The notes below the pieces were generated by a model. The model was not told the origin of the DNA. It did no database searches and saw only the letters and a list, made by a program, of their open reading frames with translations. Positions 22,989-34,319 of a DNA stretch of 64,000 nt are shown here, in pieces. Both the position numbers and the translations under genes were made by a program. The stretch covers positions 1,894,358 to 1,958,357 of the forward strand of contig CM043959.1 in the NCBI GenBank assembly GCA_014529385.2, given 5' to 3'. The stretch's first letter is position 1, and every line of letters begins with the position of its first letter. Source of the stretch: Adiantum capillus-veneris (lineage: Eukaryota > Streptophyta > Polypodiopsida > Polypodiales > Pteridaceae).

Positions 22989-24268
22989 TGTATGAATCCC
23001 ATGCTCCGCCTTATGCGGGGCATAGAGGGATTCAGTCTACTTTAAAAGGGATAGAAACATATTTCTATTGGCCTACCATGAAAGCAAACATACAAGAGTA
23101 TGTTTCTAAATGTGTGGTATGCCAAAAGACAAAGTTTGATAGAAAGAGGCAACTTGGATTGCTTCAACCTTTGCCAATCCCTAATTAACCATTGGAGAGA
23201 ATATCCATGGATTGCCTAAGTCTATCAATGGGAATACAGGAATATGGACGATAGTAGATAGGCTCAGCAAACAAGCTCATTTTATACTTGTCAAAAATAC
23301 TATCAAAGCCCATCAAATGGCAACCCTCTTCATATCACAAATCTTCAAGTACCATGGCTTGCTAATGTCCATAGTGTTGGATAGAGATCCTAGAATGACC
23401 AATAATTTTTGGAAGGGTCTCTTTGAGAATCTAGGGACAAAGCTCTCTTCGGCCTATCACCCGCAAACGGATGGCCAAAGTGAAATAGCTAACCTAACAA
23501 TTCTTGATCTACTAAAAGTCTATGTAACGAAAGTAGATCAAAGGCGATGGGAGAAGTACTTACCCTTAGTGGAGTATGCCTACAATAACATTGTACATAC
23601 CTCCATGGGAAAAGCACCTTTCGAGGTAATTGAGGGAAGATCCAAAAGTACCCTGCTACTTAAGGTACATAAGAAGATCTTCTCCGTTGTAGATGAGTAT
23701 AGCCGAGATCTACAAGAATATTTCCAAAAGATAAAGGATGCTATCTCTATCTCACAGCAAAGGAAAAAGGCTGCTGCTGATAAGAACCGAAGAGCCCAAG
23801 CCTTTAAAGAAAATGATCGGTCTTGCTTAAATTTACCAAGGCTCGATTAAGGCACACGATAGGTAAGAATCCTAACGGACACCAAAAGTACTATGCTAAG
23901 TTAGCAAAAAGGTACTATGGTCCCTTCCAGATTCTTAGAGAAATCAATGAGATGGCCTATCAACTAAAGTTTGCCAGTCATTGGCTCATACACAATGCTT
24001 TTCATGTGAGCCTACTAAAGCCTTACAAAGTAGAGCCACCTCAAGAACCAACTATTAAAGACCCACAGGAGATCGAGGACAAGAAGAGGTGTTGCAGCCC
24101 GAGTCCATTCTCCGACATGAAGACAAAGTATTGAGAGGTAGTAAAATCATCCTACGGTATCTCATTAAGTTTAAGAACTATCCTTTTGAAGATGCTAGAT
24201 GGATGCAAGGCATACAATTAAAGGAGAACCTAAACCTTGTCAATGCTTACAATTCTTTCCTAGAGTAA
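22898..24268 (+). pseudogene. Chromovirus integrase with chromodomain-like C-terminus
   Basis: Spread over several frames. The zinc domain (about 22990-23140) has ESHAPPYAGHRGIQSTL and CVVCQKTK (HHCC). The catalytic core starts at ISMD before 23212, where the frame shifts, then has VLDRDPRMTNNFW and YHPQTDGQSEIAN (DDE set, with LDRD for SDRD). The C-terminus (about 23880-24040) has AKRYYGPFQILREINEMAYQ and HNAFHVSLLKPY. A last block, about 24090-24265 in another frame, reads ILRHEDKVLRGSKIILRYLI then KFKNYPFEDARW. This matches the chromodomain pattern (YLVKWKGY...W) that defines chromoviruses and that targets integration to heterochromatin. It ends at TAA 24266-24268. Confidence 0.88.
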
Positions 24269-24624
24269 GAAAATGTAAAAATATTTAAAATGAACAAAGT
24301 TTTTGTCTTATAAGACTCTCTTTTCTTTATTGTGCACAAATCTTAAGTAGTATGCATGCTTAGGATCAAGTTTGCAGAGACGAAGTCTTCCAAACACCAA
24401 GTAGAGCTTGTCACTCTACTATGGAAGATTGATAGGACTAATGCACAGACATGCTTGCGACACCTTAGGCTCTCAAGCACCGAATGGATTAGTCATCTAG
24501 TATGGAACGATGTTGTAGGGTAAAATAATGATCCTCTATCCGCTAGAAAAAAAAGGGCTAATGACTAGGCTTTATCTTCTCTACCCCATAGTCCAGGACG
24601 ACTATGATTTTAAGAGAGAGGTAA
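24269..24624 (+). other. 3' untranslated stretch and polypurine tract of the chromovirus
   Basis: Non-coding. The PPT is AAGAGAGAGG near 24612-24621, just before the LTR TG at 24625. Confidence 0.7.
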
Positions 24625-25000
24625 TGTCATAATAACTAATATCCAGTTCTCTTAAATGATTTTCTCATGTTAAACTGATCATTTAATATGGGTACGTACC
24701 AGGGGGAAAAAAGCTAGAATATTGGTTAAGCTGGCAGACTGGCCACAATAGGGATCCAAAGGAGAGAAAATAGGGATCCAAAGGGGGGTCCATCTCCAAA
24801 AGAGAAATGTGTATAAATGTGCTTCAAAGACCTTAGCGTTTAGCCCATTAAGACTTCCAAAATGCTAAGGTTCCAAAATTCAAAGGTAAAGTCCAAATGG
24901 TCAAGCTTAGCAAAATTGGATGCTTATGTGAAGACCATAAAGTCTTCACATATCCCTACATAGGAGGCTGCGAGCCTTTCTTGTAGGAGATGAGAGAGAA

Positions 25001-25034
<34 letters not shown>

Positions 25035-25452
25035 GCTCCCTTTACACAAAGGGTATAGTGGACACATGTTAGCTCCCTAGCCCAGTTGCCCCCAAGGTGC
25101 ATTCAAATCCTATTGGATGGCCATATAGGTGGACCAATGAGAATTAGGCTAGAGTACATTTAGTTTAATTCATTTAAAAATACTTGGTAAAAGAACCAAT
25201 ATAAATTAAGCTCTCTAGAAGACTATTGGACAATCTCCCAAGCGGTCCAATGAGCATTCAGCAGCCCAATGGCTTGCGTGATTCCTATTGGCCAGAAGAC
25301 TAAGGGGTCCAATGAGAGTTCAATTACAGTAATTAAATACCTAAAGATCTCACAAAAGGAGAAAGGGGAACCCATGTCACAAGGCTATCACTTATGCTTC
25401 TTAATTGTCATTGGCTAAGCTTTACAGGGGCCAATGGGATGCCAGTAGGTGC
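24625..25452 (+). mobile_element. 3' LTR of the chromovirus, left part
   Basis: Aligns with the 5' LTR from its first base (TGTCATAATAAC), with a deletion relative to it near 25325. It stops at the copia insertion, whose target GGTGC occupies 25448-25452. Confidence 0.9.
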
Positions 25453-26203
25453 TGTTAAGTATGGAGCCTGATTTACCCTTGTAATTTTCTGTGGTAAAAG
25501 CGCACATTTGTAAGGCCCCCATTATGAGGAGAAGCCATCGTGCGTGAAGGAAAATCACTCACCGGAAACCAAAATTTTCACGGACAAGAATCAGGGGCAA
25601 CTTTAAAGGCCTCCGGGGCGGAGGCCCCCGAGACTTTTTTTTTCGTCGGAATATTCATTTTTGCCGGAATATTATGGCCGGACGGCGGTCGGAAAGTGGT
25701 CGGAAAACAACCGGTCAGTTGGCCGGTGGTCGGAAGTCAATGGCCGGTGGCCGAATTCAAAAGCGGACTTGTCTTCTCAAGGGCGGCCACACATGGGCGG
25801 ATTGGAGGGTCCGATTTGGACTTATTCCCACAAGGGCGGCTACACATGGCTGTCTCTCATAAGAGAGAGCAGCCCTTTTGGCCTATAAAAGGACGCCATT
25901 TCTACACACATTTCATAGTGTGAAGTTGATGCAACAAGGTGAGTGTGAGGTGGTGAGAGTGAAGCAAGGCGGGAGCTCCATTAAGGGTATAATCCCTTTG
26001 TAAATTACTTCTTGTTTTGAAGTACTAAAGCCATTGAGTGGCTGCTTTCCCGTGGACGTAGCCCACATTGGGTGAACCACGTATATCGTGTGTACTCTCT
26101 CTCTCTCTCTCTCTCTACTCTATAATCTCGTGTATGTAAATCTGTCTCTCTCCATTAATTAATCTACTCAATTATCTATTTAGCTACGCCTTATTTCCTA
26201 ACA
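25453..26203 (+). mobile_element. 5' LTR of the copia element
   Basis: TGTTAAGTATGG to TTTCCTAACA. TATAAAAG near 25884 is the likely TATA box. A (CT)n run lies at 26095-26116. It keeps 17 bp around 25645-25670 that the 3' LTR lacks. Confidence 0.95.
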
Positions 26204-26205
26204 AC

Positions 26206-26217
26206 TGGTATCAGAGC
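26206..26217 (+). promoter_or_regulatory. Primer binding site, initiator-Met tRNA
   Basis: TGGTATCAGAGC, a perfect canonical copia PBS two bases after the LTR. Confidence 0.95.
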
Positions 26218-26267
26218 AAGGTTTGCTCGTAGCTAAATTATCTCAAGGAAAGGATTCCTTGAATTGA

Positions 26268-29200
26268 GTGGGAGATATGGCGGAGGAAGGGAAGCTCAAG
26301 ATTGAGAAGTTCAACGGTAAAAACTACCAACATTGGAAGATGCAGATTGAAGACTATCTCTACCAGAAGGACCTCTATTTGCCACTAGGCGGTCTTGCGA
26401 AGAAGCCCGCAACAATGGCAGATGAAGCATGGATTGTCCTTGATCGAAAGGCACTGGGAACAATCCGGTTAAGCTTGGCGTCAACGGTGGCCTTCAATGT
26501 TTCGGAGATGAAGACCACGGAGGACTTGATGAAGTCACTTGACGACTTCTACGAGAAACCATCAGCATCCAATAAGGTATTTCTTATGAAGCGCTTGTTC
26601 AATCTAAAGATGGCAGAGAATGGTTCAGTTGCAGAACACCTAAATGACTTTAACACAAACATAAGTCAACTTCGATCAGTGAAAATCAATTTCGATGACG
26701 AAGTGTGAGCTCTCCTTATACTATCATCTCTACCGGATAGTTGGGACAGCCTTGTGATGGCTGTAAGTAATTCTATCTCTGGAACAAATACTCTTAAGTT
26801 TGATGATGTTGTGGGTGTTCTCCTAAGCGAGGAAATGCGAAGGAGAAGCACAGGAGAATCATCAAGTGCTGCACTATCAGTGGAAACAAGAGGAAGGCCT
26901 AAGGAGAGGTTCAAAAACCAAAAGGGTCGTGATCGCTCAAGGCGGAGCAAGTCACGCACAAAGTCAGTTCTTGAATGTTGGAACTGCGGCAAGAAGGGCC
27001 ACGTCAAGAAGGATTGCTGGTCCAAGAAGAAGAAGGAGACAGAGTCTCAAGACAACAAGCCAACATCGGAGGCCAATGTGGCAAGTAAAGTAGAGCAAGA
27101 TGCTCTAATTCTCTCATTAGACAATGTGTCTAATTCCTGGATAGTAGATTCCGGGGCTTCATTCCATGCGACACCACACAAGCAACATTTCCAAGACTAC
27201 ACTAAAGGTAATTTTGGGTATGTATACTTGGGAGATGATGAAGCTTGTGAGATTGTCGGCAAGGGTACAGTTTCTGTCAAAACTGCTAACGGAAATGAAT
27301 GGAAGCTTAAAGATGTTAGGCATGTTCCTTCTCTTCGCAAAAATTTGATCTCTACAGGACAATTGGACGATGAAGGTCACAACATTGCATTTGGAAACAA
27401 ACGGTGGAAGATCTCAAAGGGATCTTTGGTGGTTGCCAAGGGTGAAAAAGTCGGTACACTTTACTTGTGTACTGTTAGCACGCAACCTTCAGCTTGTGCA
27501 GCAACTACAGAAGTTGACAGTGCGGTGTAGCACTACCGACTTGGGCATATGAGTGCCAAAGGAATGCAAATCCTTCAAACAAAGAAGCTTCTACCAGGTT
27601 TGAAAGAAGTGGACTTAGAGTTCTGTGAAGATTGTGTTTATGGTAAACAAAAGAGGGTAAAATTTCAAAAATCAGGAAATGAAAGAAAGAATAAAAAACT
27701 TGAGTTGGTTCATTCTGATGTTTGGGGTCCTGCAAGTACACCATCACTTGGTGGCTCATTGTACTATGTAACATTCATAGACGATGCGACTAGAAAAACA
27801 TGGGTTTATGTCATGAAGAATAAATCCGATGTATTTTTCATATTTCAAAGGTGGAAAGCCTTTGTGGAGAATGAAACAGGTACCAAGGTTAAATGCCTCA
27901 GATCCGACAATGGAGGTGAATATTGCAGCCAAGCTTTTGAAAGATTTTGTGCTAGCAATGGCATTCGGAGGCAAAGGACAACCCCAAGGACACCTCAACA
28001 AAATGGGATTTCGGAAAGGATGAACAGGACAATCATGGAACGAGCACGAAGCATGCGGCTACATGCAGGCCTACCGCTTGAACTTTGGGCAGAAGCTGTA
28101 AGTACGTCTGTGTACTTAATCAATCGGTCACCCTCAACGGCATTGGATGGGGGAGTTCCAGAAGAGGCATGGACAGGTAAACCGGTGAATTATGCATTTC
28201 TCAAAGTGTTTGGGTGTGAGGCTTTCATGCACATAGATAGAAGCCTAAGATCAAAGTTAGATGCAAAGTCCAAAAAGTGTTTCTTCATTGGCTATGGAGA
28301 AGGAGACTTTGGGTATCGCCTATGGAATCCTGAAGATGGTAAAATCTTAAGGAGTAGGGATGTAATTTTTAACGAACAAAATATGTACAAAGATTACTTG
28401 GAAAGAAAACAAACAAAAGAAACAGGTGATGAGTACATGGAGCTTGAGGACGGTGAAGACTCAAGGACTGCAAACGGTGACAATGTGCAACAACGTCAAC
28501 CAAATGAGGAGCCTCAACCTATTCCCCGAAGATCTACAAGAGCAAGTAGACCTCCAGAAAGGTTTGTTCCTTCCTTCAACCATCTCTTGATCTCAGATTC
28601 TGGAGAGCCGGAATCATATGAAGAAGCTATGCAACATGAATCCAAAGAAGAATGGACGAAGAGCATGCAAGTGGAGATGGACTCACTACATCACAACCAA
28701 ACATGGGAGTTGGTTGAGTTGCCTAAAGGTAAGCGGGCACTTCAAAACAAATGGGTGTACAAGATAAAGGAAGAAGAAGGTGGGAAGAAAAGGTACAAGT
28801 CTAGGCTTGTGGTAAAAGGTTTTTCTCAAAAGAAAGGTATTGACTTCAATGAAATATTTTCTCCTGTTGTAAAAATGAACTCAATTAGGCTTGTCTTAAG
28901 CCTTGTGGCTGCTCATGATCTAAATCTCGAGCAAATGGATGTAAATACGGCATTCCCTCACGGTGACTTTGAGGAGGAAATCTACATGCTTCAACCAAAG
29001 GGGTATGAAGTAAAAGGTAAGGAGAAAATGGTTTGCAGATTAAAGAAGAGCTTGTATGGTTTAAAGCAAGCATCAAGACAATGGTACTTGAAGTTTGATC
29101 GATGGATGTTGGATCATGGATTCACAAGATGCAACTCGGATCACTGCGTCTACACGAAGAATTTGGGAGATGGGAAATTCATCATCCTAATGTTGTATGT

Positions 29201-30158
29201 TGATGACATGTTGATTGCAAGTGCTAACATGCAGGACATCAAAAACCTAAAAGAGGAGCTGTCCAAATCTTTTTCAATGAAAGATTTAGGTGCTGCAAAG
29301 AGGATACTTGGTATGAAAATATCAAGGGACAGGACGAAGAAAACAATAAAGCTATCTCAAGAAGATTACATCAAGAAGGTACTAGAAAGGTTTGCAATGC
29401 AAAATGCAAAACCAGTTTCTACACCTTTGGCTGGTCATTTTAAACTAACGAAGGATATGTGTCCAAAGACACAAGAGGAGATAGCCTATATGTCTAAAGT
29501 TCCATATGCTGCAGCGGTAGGTTCTCTAATGTATGCTATGGTCTGGACAAGGCCAGACATTGCACATGCAGTGGGAGTTGTGAGTAGGTTCATGGACAAC
29601 CCAGGTAAAGAGCATTGGCAAGCTGTGAAGTGGATACTTAGGTATCTAAAAGGGACAACAACAAATGCTTTGTATTTTGGAGGAACTGATATTTTTCTAG
29701 AAGGGTATGCTGATGCAGATATGTCAGGTGACAAAGATACTCGAAGGAGCACTACTGGCTATGTGTTCACGGTTGGAGGCACAGCAGTAAGCTGGGCTTC
29801 AAAGCTGTAGAAAGTGGTTTCACTTTCTACCACGGAAGCAGAGTATGTAGCAATGACGGAGGCAAGCAAAGAAATTCTGTGGCTTCACAGATTCTTAGAA
29901 GAGCTTGGATTCAAACAAGACAATTGTGTCTTGTACAGTGATAGCCAAAGCGCTATCCATCTTGCGAAGAACTCAGCCTTTCATTCAAGGACAAAGCACA
30001 TTGAGGTGAGATATCACTTCATACGCACTCTTTTGGAAGAGGGACAACTAAAGCTAGGAAAGGTGCATACAAGTGAAAATCCTGCAGACATGTTTACAAA
30101 GGTGGTCAACAAGGAGAAGTTGATCTTTTGCTCATCTTCAATCGACATTCAAGGATAA
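26268..30158 (+). pseudogene. Copia gag-pol polyprotein, three in-frame stops
   Basis: A single frame of about 1297 codons (ATG at 26268 or 26277). Gag: KFNGKNYQHWKMQIEDYL and a CCHC knuckle CWNCGKKGHVKKDC. Protease: WIVDSGASFHATP. Integrase: HYRLGHMS with FCEDCVYGKQ (HHCC), then SDVWGP, LRSDNGGEY and PQQNGISERMNRT (DDE). RT: WVYKIKEEEGGKKRYKSRLV, MDVNTAFPHGDFEEEIYM and LYVDDMLIA (catalytic). RNase H: GYADADMSGDKDTRRSTTGY, SLSTTEAEYVA and LYSDSQSAIHLAKN. Stops: TGA 26706-26708 in FDDEV*ALLILSS (Arg expected), TAG 27528-27530 in AV*HYRLGHMS (Trp expected), and TAG 29808-29810 in SKL*KVVSLST (Gln expected). All three are single transitions. The element is otherwise complete, so it could have been active very recently. 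Confidence 0.95.
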
Positions 30159-30204
30159 GAAGCCAGAATGGAAAGCAGTCACAGGTTTGGTTTGGAGATC
30201 AGTC

Positions 30205-30218
30205 TCCAAGTGGCAGAT
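30205..30218 (+). promoter_or_regulatory. Polypurine tract region of the copia element
   Basis: CCAAGTGGCAGAT directly before the 3' LTR TG. It resembles the usual copia AAGTGGGAGAT with one G-to-C change. Confidence 0.7.
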
Positions 30219-30958
30219 TGTTAAGTATGGAGCCTGATTTACCCTTGTAATTTTCTGTGGTAAAAGCGCACATTTGTAAGGCCCCCATTATGAGGAGAAG
30301 CCATCGTGCGTGAAGGAAAATCACTCACCGGAAACCAAAATTTTCACGGACAAAAATAAGGGGCAACTTTAAAGGCCTCGGGGGCGGAGGCCCCCGAGAC
30401 TTTTTTTTTCGCCGGAATATTATGGCCGGACGGCGGTCGGAAAGTGGTCGGAAAACAACCAGTCAGTTGGCCGGTGGTCGGAAGTCAATGGCCGGTGGCC
30501 GGTGGCCGAATTCAAAAGCGGACTTGTCTTCTCAAGGGCGGCCACACATGGGCGGATTGGAGGGTCCGATTTGGACTTATTCCCACAAGGGCGGCTACAC
30601 ATGGCTGTCTCTCATAAGAGAGAGCAGCCCTTTTGGCCTATAAAAGGACGCCATTTCTACACACATTTCATAGTGTGAAGTTGATGCAACAAGGTGAGTG
30701 TGAGGTGGTGAGAGTGAAGCAAGGCGGGAGCTCCATTAAGGGTATAATCTCTTTGTAAATTACTTCTTGTTTTGAAGTACTAAAGCCATTGAGTGGCTGC
30801 TTTCCCGTGGACGTAGCCCACATTGGGTGAACCACGTATATCGTGTGTACTCTCTCTCTCTCTCTCTCTCTACTCTATAATCTCGTGTATGTAAATCTGT
30901 CTCTCTCCATTAATTAATCTACTCAGTTATCTATTTAGCTACGCCTTATTTCCTAACA
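30219..30958 (+). mobile_element. 3' LTR of the copia element
   Basis: 740 bp, near-identical to 25453-26203. It has an extra GCCGGTG unit near 30497 and lacks 17 bp between the two GGAATATT words. It ends TAACA, followed by the target copy GGTGC. Confidence 0.95.
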
Positions 30959-30963
30959 GGTGC

Positions 30964-31726
30964 AATTAGCAAGAAGGGTCGACCAAGAGAGAGAGGGGGA
31001 CTGATTTTTGGAAGGAATTATCAATTACACTCTCACACAAGCTCATGTGTGAAGGAAAGAAGACTCTCTCTCCTTCTCAAGATTTAATGGAAAGCTCATC
31101 ATCTACTCCAAGATTATGAGAAGGGAGGCCTACACCAACAACTCTTGGTTTTGTGACACAAATCCAACCAAGATTCAAGCTCCAATGCATGCTCATCTCC
31201 TCTACCATGCTAATTACTAAGCTATGCTAAGCTATTATGAGTGATTATGTGAGGAGACATACTTCTTTCTCGTAAGAATACTCCTTCTTCCTCTCGATCT
31301 ACTCTCATGCCCTTCTAGCTCTCACCATCTTCGAAGGTGTGTGAGGTATTGGGTCTGAGACCGTGAGGGAATTGATGTTTTGTTTTATAAGTGTGATCTT
31401 GTTGCTTGAAGATTCTATCTTCATTGCACCAGCAAGTTATTGAAGTAACACAAAGTATTGTATTGTAAAATGTCTCCCTTGATGGGGGAAACCTATAATA
31501 CAAAAAAGCCTTTTGTAAATCCGTTCCTCAACTGTTGTCATTAGCTTACTTTCTCTCTCTTTTTGACGTATTGTTCATGCCTATCTAACTAGGTGTTATG
31601 TTTTTTGTTACTCTCTCCATCCAAGAACTCTTGCTATGCTCATTAGGAAGCTATTCTAATGAAATGCTCACTATGTCTATGTTATTTTTCTGCTACACAC
31701 AAGTTACTAGATTATTAAATGTTACA
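30964..31726 (+). mobile_element. 3' LTR of the chromovirus, right part
   Basis: Continues AATTAGCAAGAAGGGTCGAC exactly where 25452 leaves off, matching the 5' LTR from about 18126, and ends ...GTTACA. Confidence 0.9.
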
Positions 31727-31894
31727 TATACAAAATCTCCCACACCACCCATTGGTGACATAGCGCACCACATTGGGATACACTACATATCGAAGAAGTA
31801 GTTGTTGAAATCTACTATCAAGGTCAACCTTACTTGGGCATTGCATGATATTTGACATTTCCATGTAGATTTTGCTTCTAATCTCTTTTGGAAG

Positions 31895-31966
31895 CTAAAG
31901 TGAGAACCAAGACAATGTAGATAACTTGAAGACATTATCATAGATCACAAGAACCATGATGCTTAC
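31895..31966 (-). other. 72-bp GT-AG intron in the MULE-like gene
   Basis: On the minus strand the exon ends LLPQ, followed by GTAAGC. The intron ends TTCTCACTTTAG, followed by LPKEIRSK in frame. Both sites fit plant consensus. Confidence 0.75.
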
Positions 31967-33216
31967 CTGAGGAAGGAGGTTATCTACCCATGCTTTCTTA
32001 GCATGGAACCAACATAGAATAATGTGACATGAAATTTGGCGATGCTCTCCTACATTTGTTGTCTCCCAACAATGTGGATCTTCATTGACCACCTTAAGAA
32101 ATGCCTCTAATTCTTGTTGTGACTTGTCAATGCCCAAAGCGGTGGGTCGGATGTCTGCCATTCTTGAAAGTACTATCTGTAGAGTTACCTCCAAGGCAAG
32201 GAAATCATGATGAGCCCCTGCATCTTGGGTGCACAACATAAACCAAATAGGGATCCCTTTTCCAAGTTGATTTGGTAGCACTGCTCCAAAAAGGGAAGGC
32301 CCATATACATTTGTTTTAAAAGTGCTATATATTTCCCATGAGTTGTTTTGAGAAAAACACTTGGCCATTTGTAACATCCAATCATCTTGAAAAATCAAGA
32401 TGAATGTCTTATCCTTTGGATCTCTTGCTGTTGGATTGTAAGGTTGAAAATAAACAACCTACAAGCAGAACATTTACCAATGTTTGGAATATAGAACCTA
32501 CAATAATGCAATTGGGAATAAAGGATAACTTGTCACCTTATGTTGCTCTTGCAACACTCTAACCTCTGTATATCCAAATCATCACTGGGGATTCTTCCTA
32601 AAAACAAATGTCATTTGTGAGGACTCTACACAAAATTAAAAATATGCAAATTTAGCATGAAAAAGAATACCTTCCATGCATTTCTGGAATGATAGTAGTT
32701 GGACTTCCCTCGGGATCATGAAGAAGTGATAAATAGTGCGATCAAGCATGGAAGCCCGCTCCATTTGATATTTTTCTTTTGAAAGTGACATTTGTGTAGC
32801 ATGACGGGAACTACCAACATCAAGTAAATCCTCTTTGTAACACTTTGCAACAGCTGGATGGACATGAAGGTGGTAGAGGTCAATCCGACTACCTGGAGTA
32901 TGGCCATCATGAATGGGGAAAATATGTATTTCAACCTTGTCACCTTCATTGGGAAATTGAACTTGAATTTTGAATAAGAAACCACACCTCTTCAATGTCC
33001 TTGGCCTTCTTATCTTTCCAACATGCTTTGTCTTTCCACCCCTATGACATTTTTATTCAATTGTAACACTTGAAAGGAGATGTTTCCTTGAAGATCGCAC
33101 CATAGCCAACCTTACTTTGTGCTCAATCATAAGATGATCTAATTTCATGTACAAATTATCCCATGTTGTATGTATTTCATATGATGGAGCCTTGTTGAGA
33201 TCAAAGGTACCCTGAG

Positions 33217-33382
33217 TGGCCGCATTGGTCTTCCTTTGGCGGCCACATACACATGATATGACATATTCTTTGATGAAGGACAACGGAATTCCACCAATGT
33301 GGCCACATTGGTCTTCCTTTGGTAGCCACATCCACATGATATGACATATTCTCTGATGAAGGACAACGGAATTCCACCAATA
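33217..33382 (-). repeat. 83-bp tandem duplication inside a transposase exon
   Basis: Units 33217-33299 and 33300-33382 are nearly identical. Each has ATTGGTCTTCCTTTGG, CATGATATGACATATTC and GACAACGGAATTCCACCAAT. Eighty-three is not a multiple of three, so the duplication breaks the frame, and the minus strand encodes the YVISC motif twice in different frames. Confidence 0.9.
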
Positions 33383-33959
33383 CACCAAGGTATTGATTGT
33401 GGATGTGAGATCTCTATGATGGGGTAAGCCTTCCATACAATGTGCTTCTTTCACAATAGTTTTCCAATCCTGAACACAAGGAATCCTAAGCAAAGGATCT
33501 AATTTGAGACAAATAAAAAGTTCTCTATTGCATCCTCCTCTCACACACAACATGTGATTCATTCTTCGTCACTTTTTGAGGTCAAGAAATCCTCCAGGAT
33601 CGCAAGATTTAGTGTATCCAAGGATGGGGATATGTCCTCTTTCAAGGTTTTAATCATCAACGCATATGCATCTTTAGTGAATGCGAAATACCTTGAAGAT
33701 ATATGTGCAACCATTTTGACCAATGTTTCACCATCCACATTGCAAAGGTAGTGGTCATACTCCATGGGCCTAGCTTCATGCACCCTGGCTTCATCTTCAC
33801 TTGAGCTGCTAGAACAGCTCTTCTCACCTTCAAAGTCATTGTTGTCCTCACTTTTAATGTACCGTTCCATTGTGTTGTGAGTGAGAGAGAGGTTGAAAGA
33901 GACAGGAAATAGGTGAAATAAAGAAAAAAGAGGAAGAGAATCACATTGAAAATTAGCAT

Positions 33960-34310
33960 ATGCTCATAATCCGTCGACCTGAATTTACATATTTTCCCGA
34001 ATTTTCAAATGTGATCCAAATTTACCAACATCGTCCTTTCAACCAATTGATATATAACGTGTGGCATGGTAGGCTTTTTATCATCATATTTTAAACAACA
34101 CCCTTAAAAGACACTTGCACTTTTATAGACACAGTTATCCTACTCCAGTTCCCAAAACTGATCTCGCGTCACTCACATTTATTGGCGCCGCCCCCACCCG
34201 AATTTACTACTTTTCTTGAATTTACCAATTTTCCCGAGTTTAAAAAATGCCGTCGCGCTCTAATCTACGACCCTCATTTGTAGATGTGACTCTCGACCCT
34301 CCTCCCCCAT
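33960..34310 (-). repeat. Right subterminal region of the MULE-like element
   Basis: Carries CCTGAATTTAC, CCCGAATTTTC, CCCGAATTTAC and TTGAATTTACC words, inverted relative to 15315-15440. It also lies directly upstream of the transposase ATG (33870, minus strand), so it should contain the promoter. The exact terminus is unknown. LINE sequence begins near 34320. Confidence 0.5.
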
Positions 34311-34319
34311 TGATCCCAT

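Larger units (their letters stand above)
25453..30958 (+). mobile_element. Young Ty1/copia retrotransposon
   Basis: 5506 bp with LTRs of 751 and 740 bp and a 5-bp target duplication GGTGC (25448-25452 and 30959-30963). It has an iMet PBS and one gag-pol frame with three stops and no frameshift. By eye the LTRs differ by about seven substitutions plus a 17-bp and a 7-bp length change, so about 99% identity in aligned bases. This is the newest insertion in the nest. Confidence 0.95.
16848..31726 (+). mobile_element. Ty3/gypsy chromovirus, interrupted by a copia element
   Basis: Whole element from TGTCATCATAGC (16848) to ...GTTACA (31726). The five bases on the two sides are TATTC (16843-16847) and TATAC (31727-31731), a target duplication with one mismatch. 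Order: 5' LTR, iMet PBS, gag, protease, RT, RNase H, integrase, chromodomain-like end, PPT, 3' LTR. The LTRs differ by about 6% in a 265-bp block compared by eye (17 changes), so it is much older than the copia element in its 3' LTR. It sits inside an exon of the MULE-like gene in the opposite orientation. Confidence 0.9.
31732..33870 (-). pseudogene. MULE-like transposase, 5' half (N-terminal and catalytic part)
   Basis: Read on the minus strand from the ATG at 33870. Exons: an acidic Ser-rich N-terminus (SCSSSSSEDEARVHE); a region with YVISCGCGYQRKTN that looks like a Cys-containing DNA-binding segment (broken by an 83-bp duplication); 32995-32680 (PIHDGHTPGSRIDLYHLHVH); a small exon near 32600-32540; then 32450-31967 with the MULE-type core STFKTNVYGPSLFGAVLPNQ, ALGIDKSQQELEAF and ILCWFHAKKAW. 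A 72-bp intron (31895-31966) follows, then LPKEIRSKIYMEMS up to the insertion point. The first catalytic Asp of the usual DSTFKTN motif is Tyr here (codon at 32327-32329). With the duplication and the insertions, the protein is surely inactive. Confidence 0.65.
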
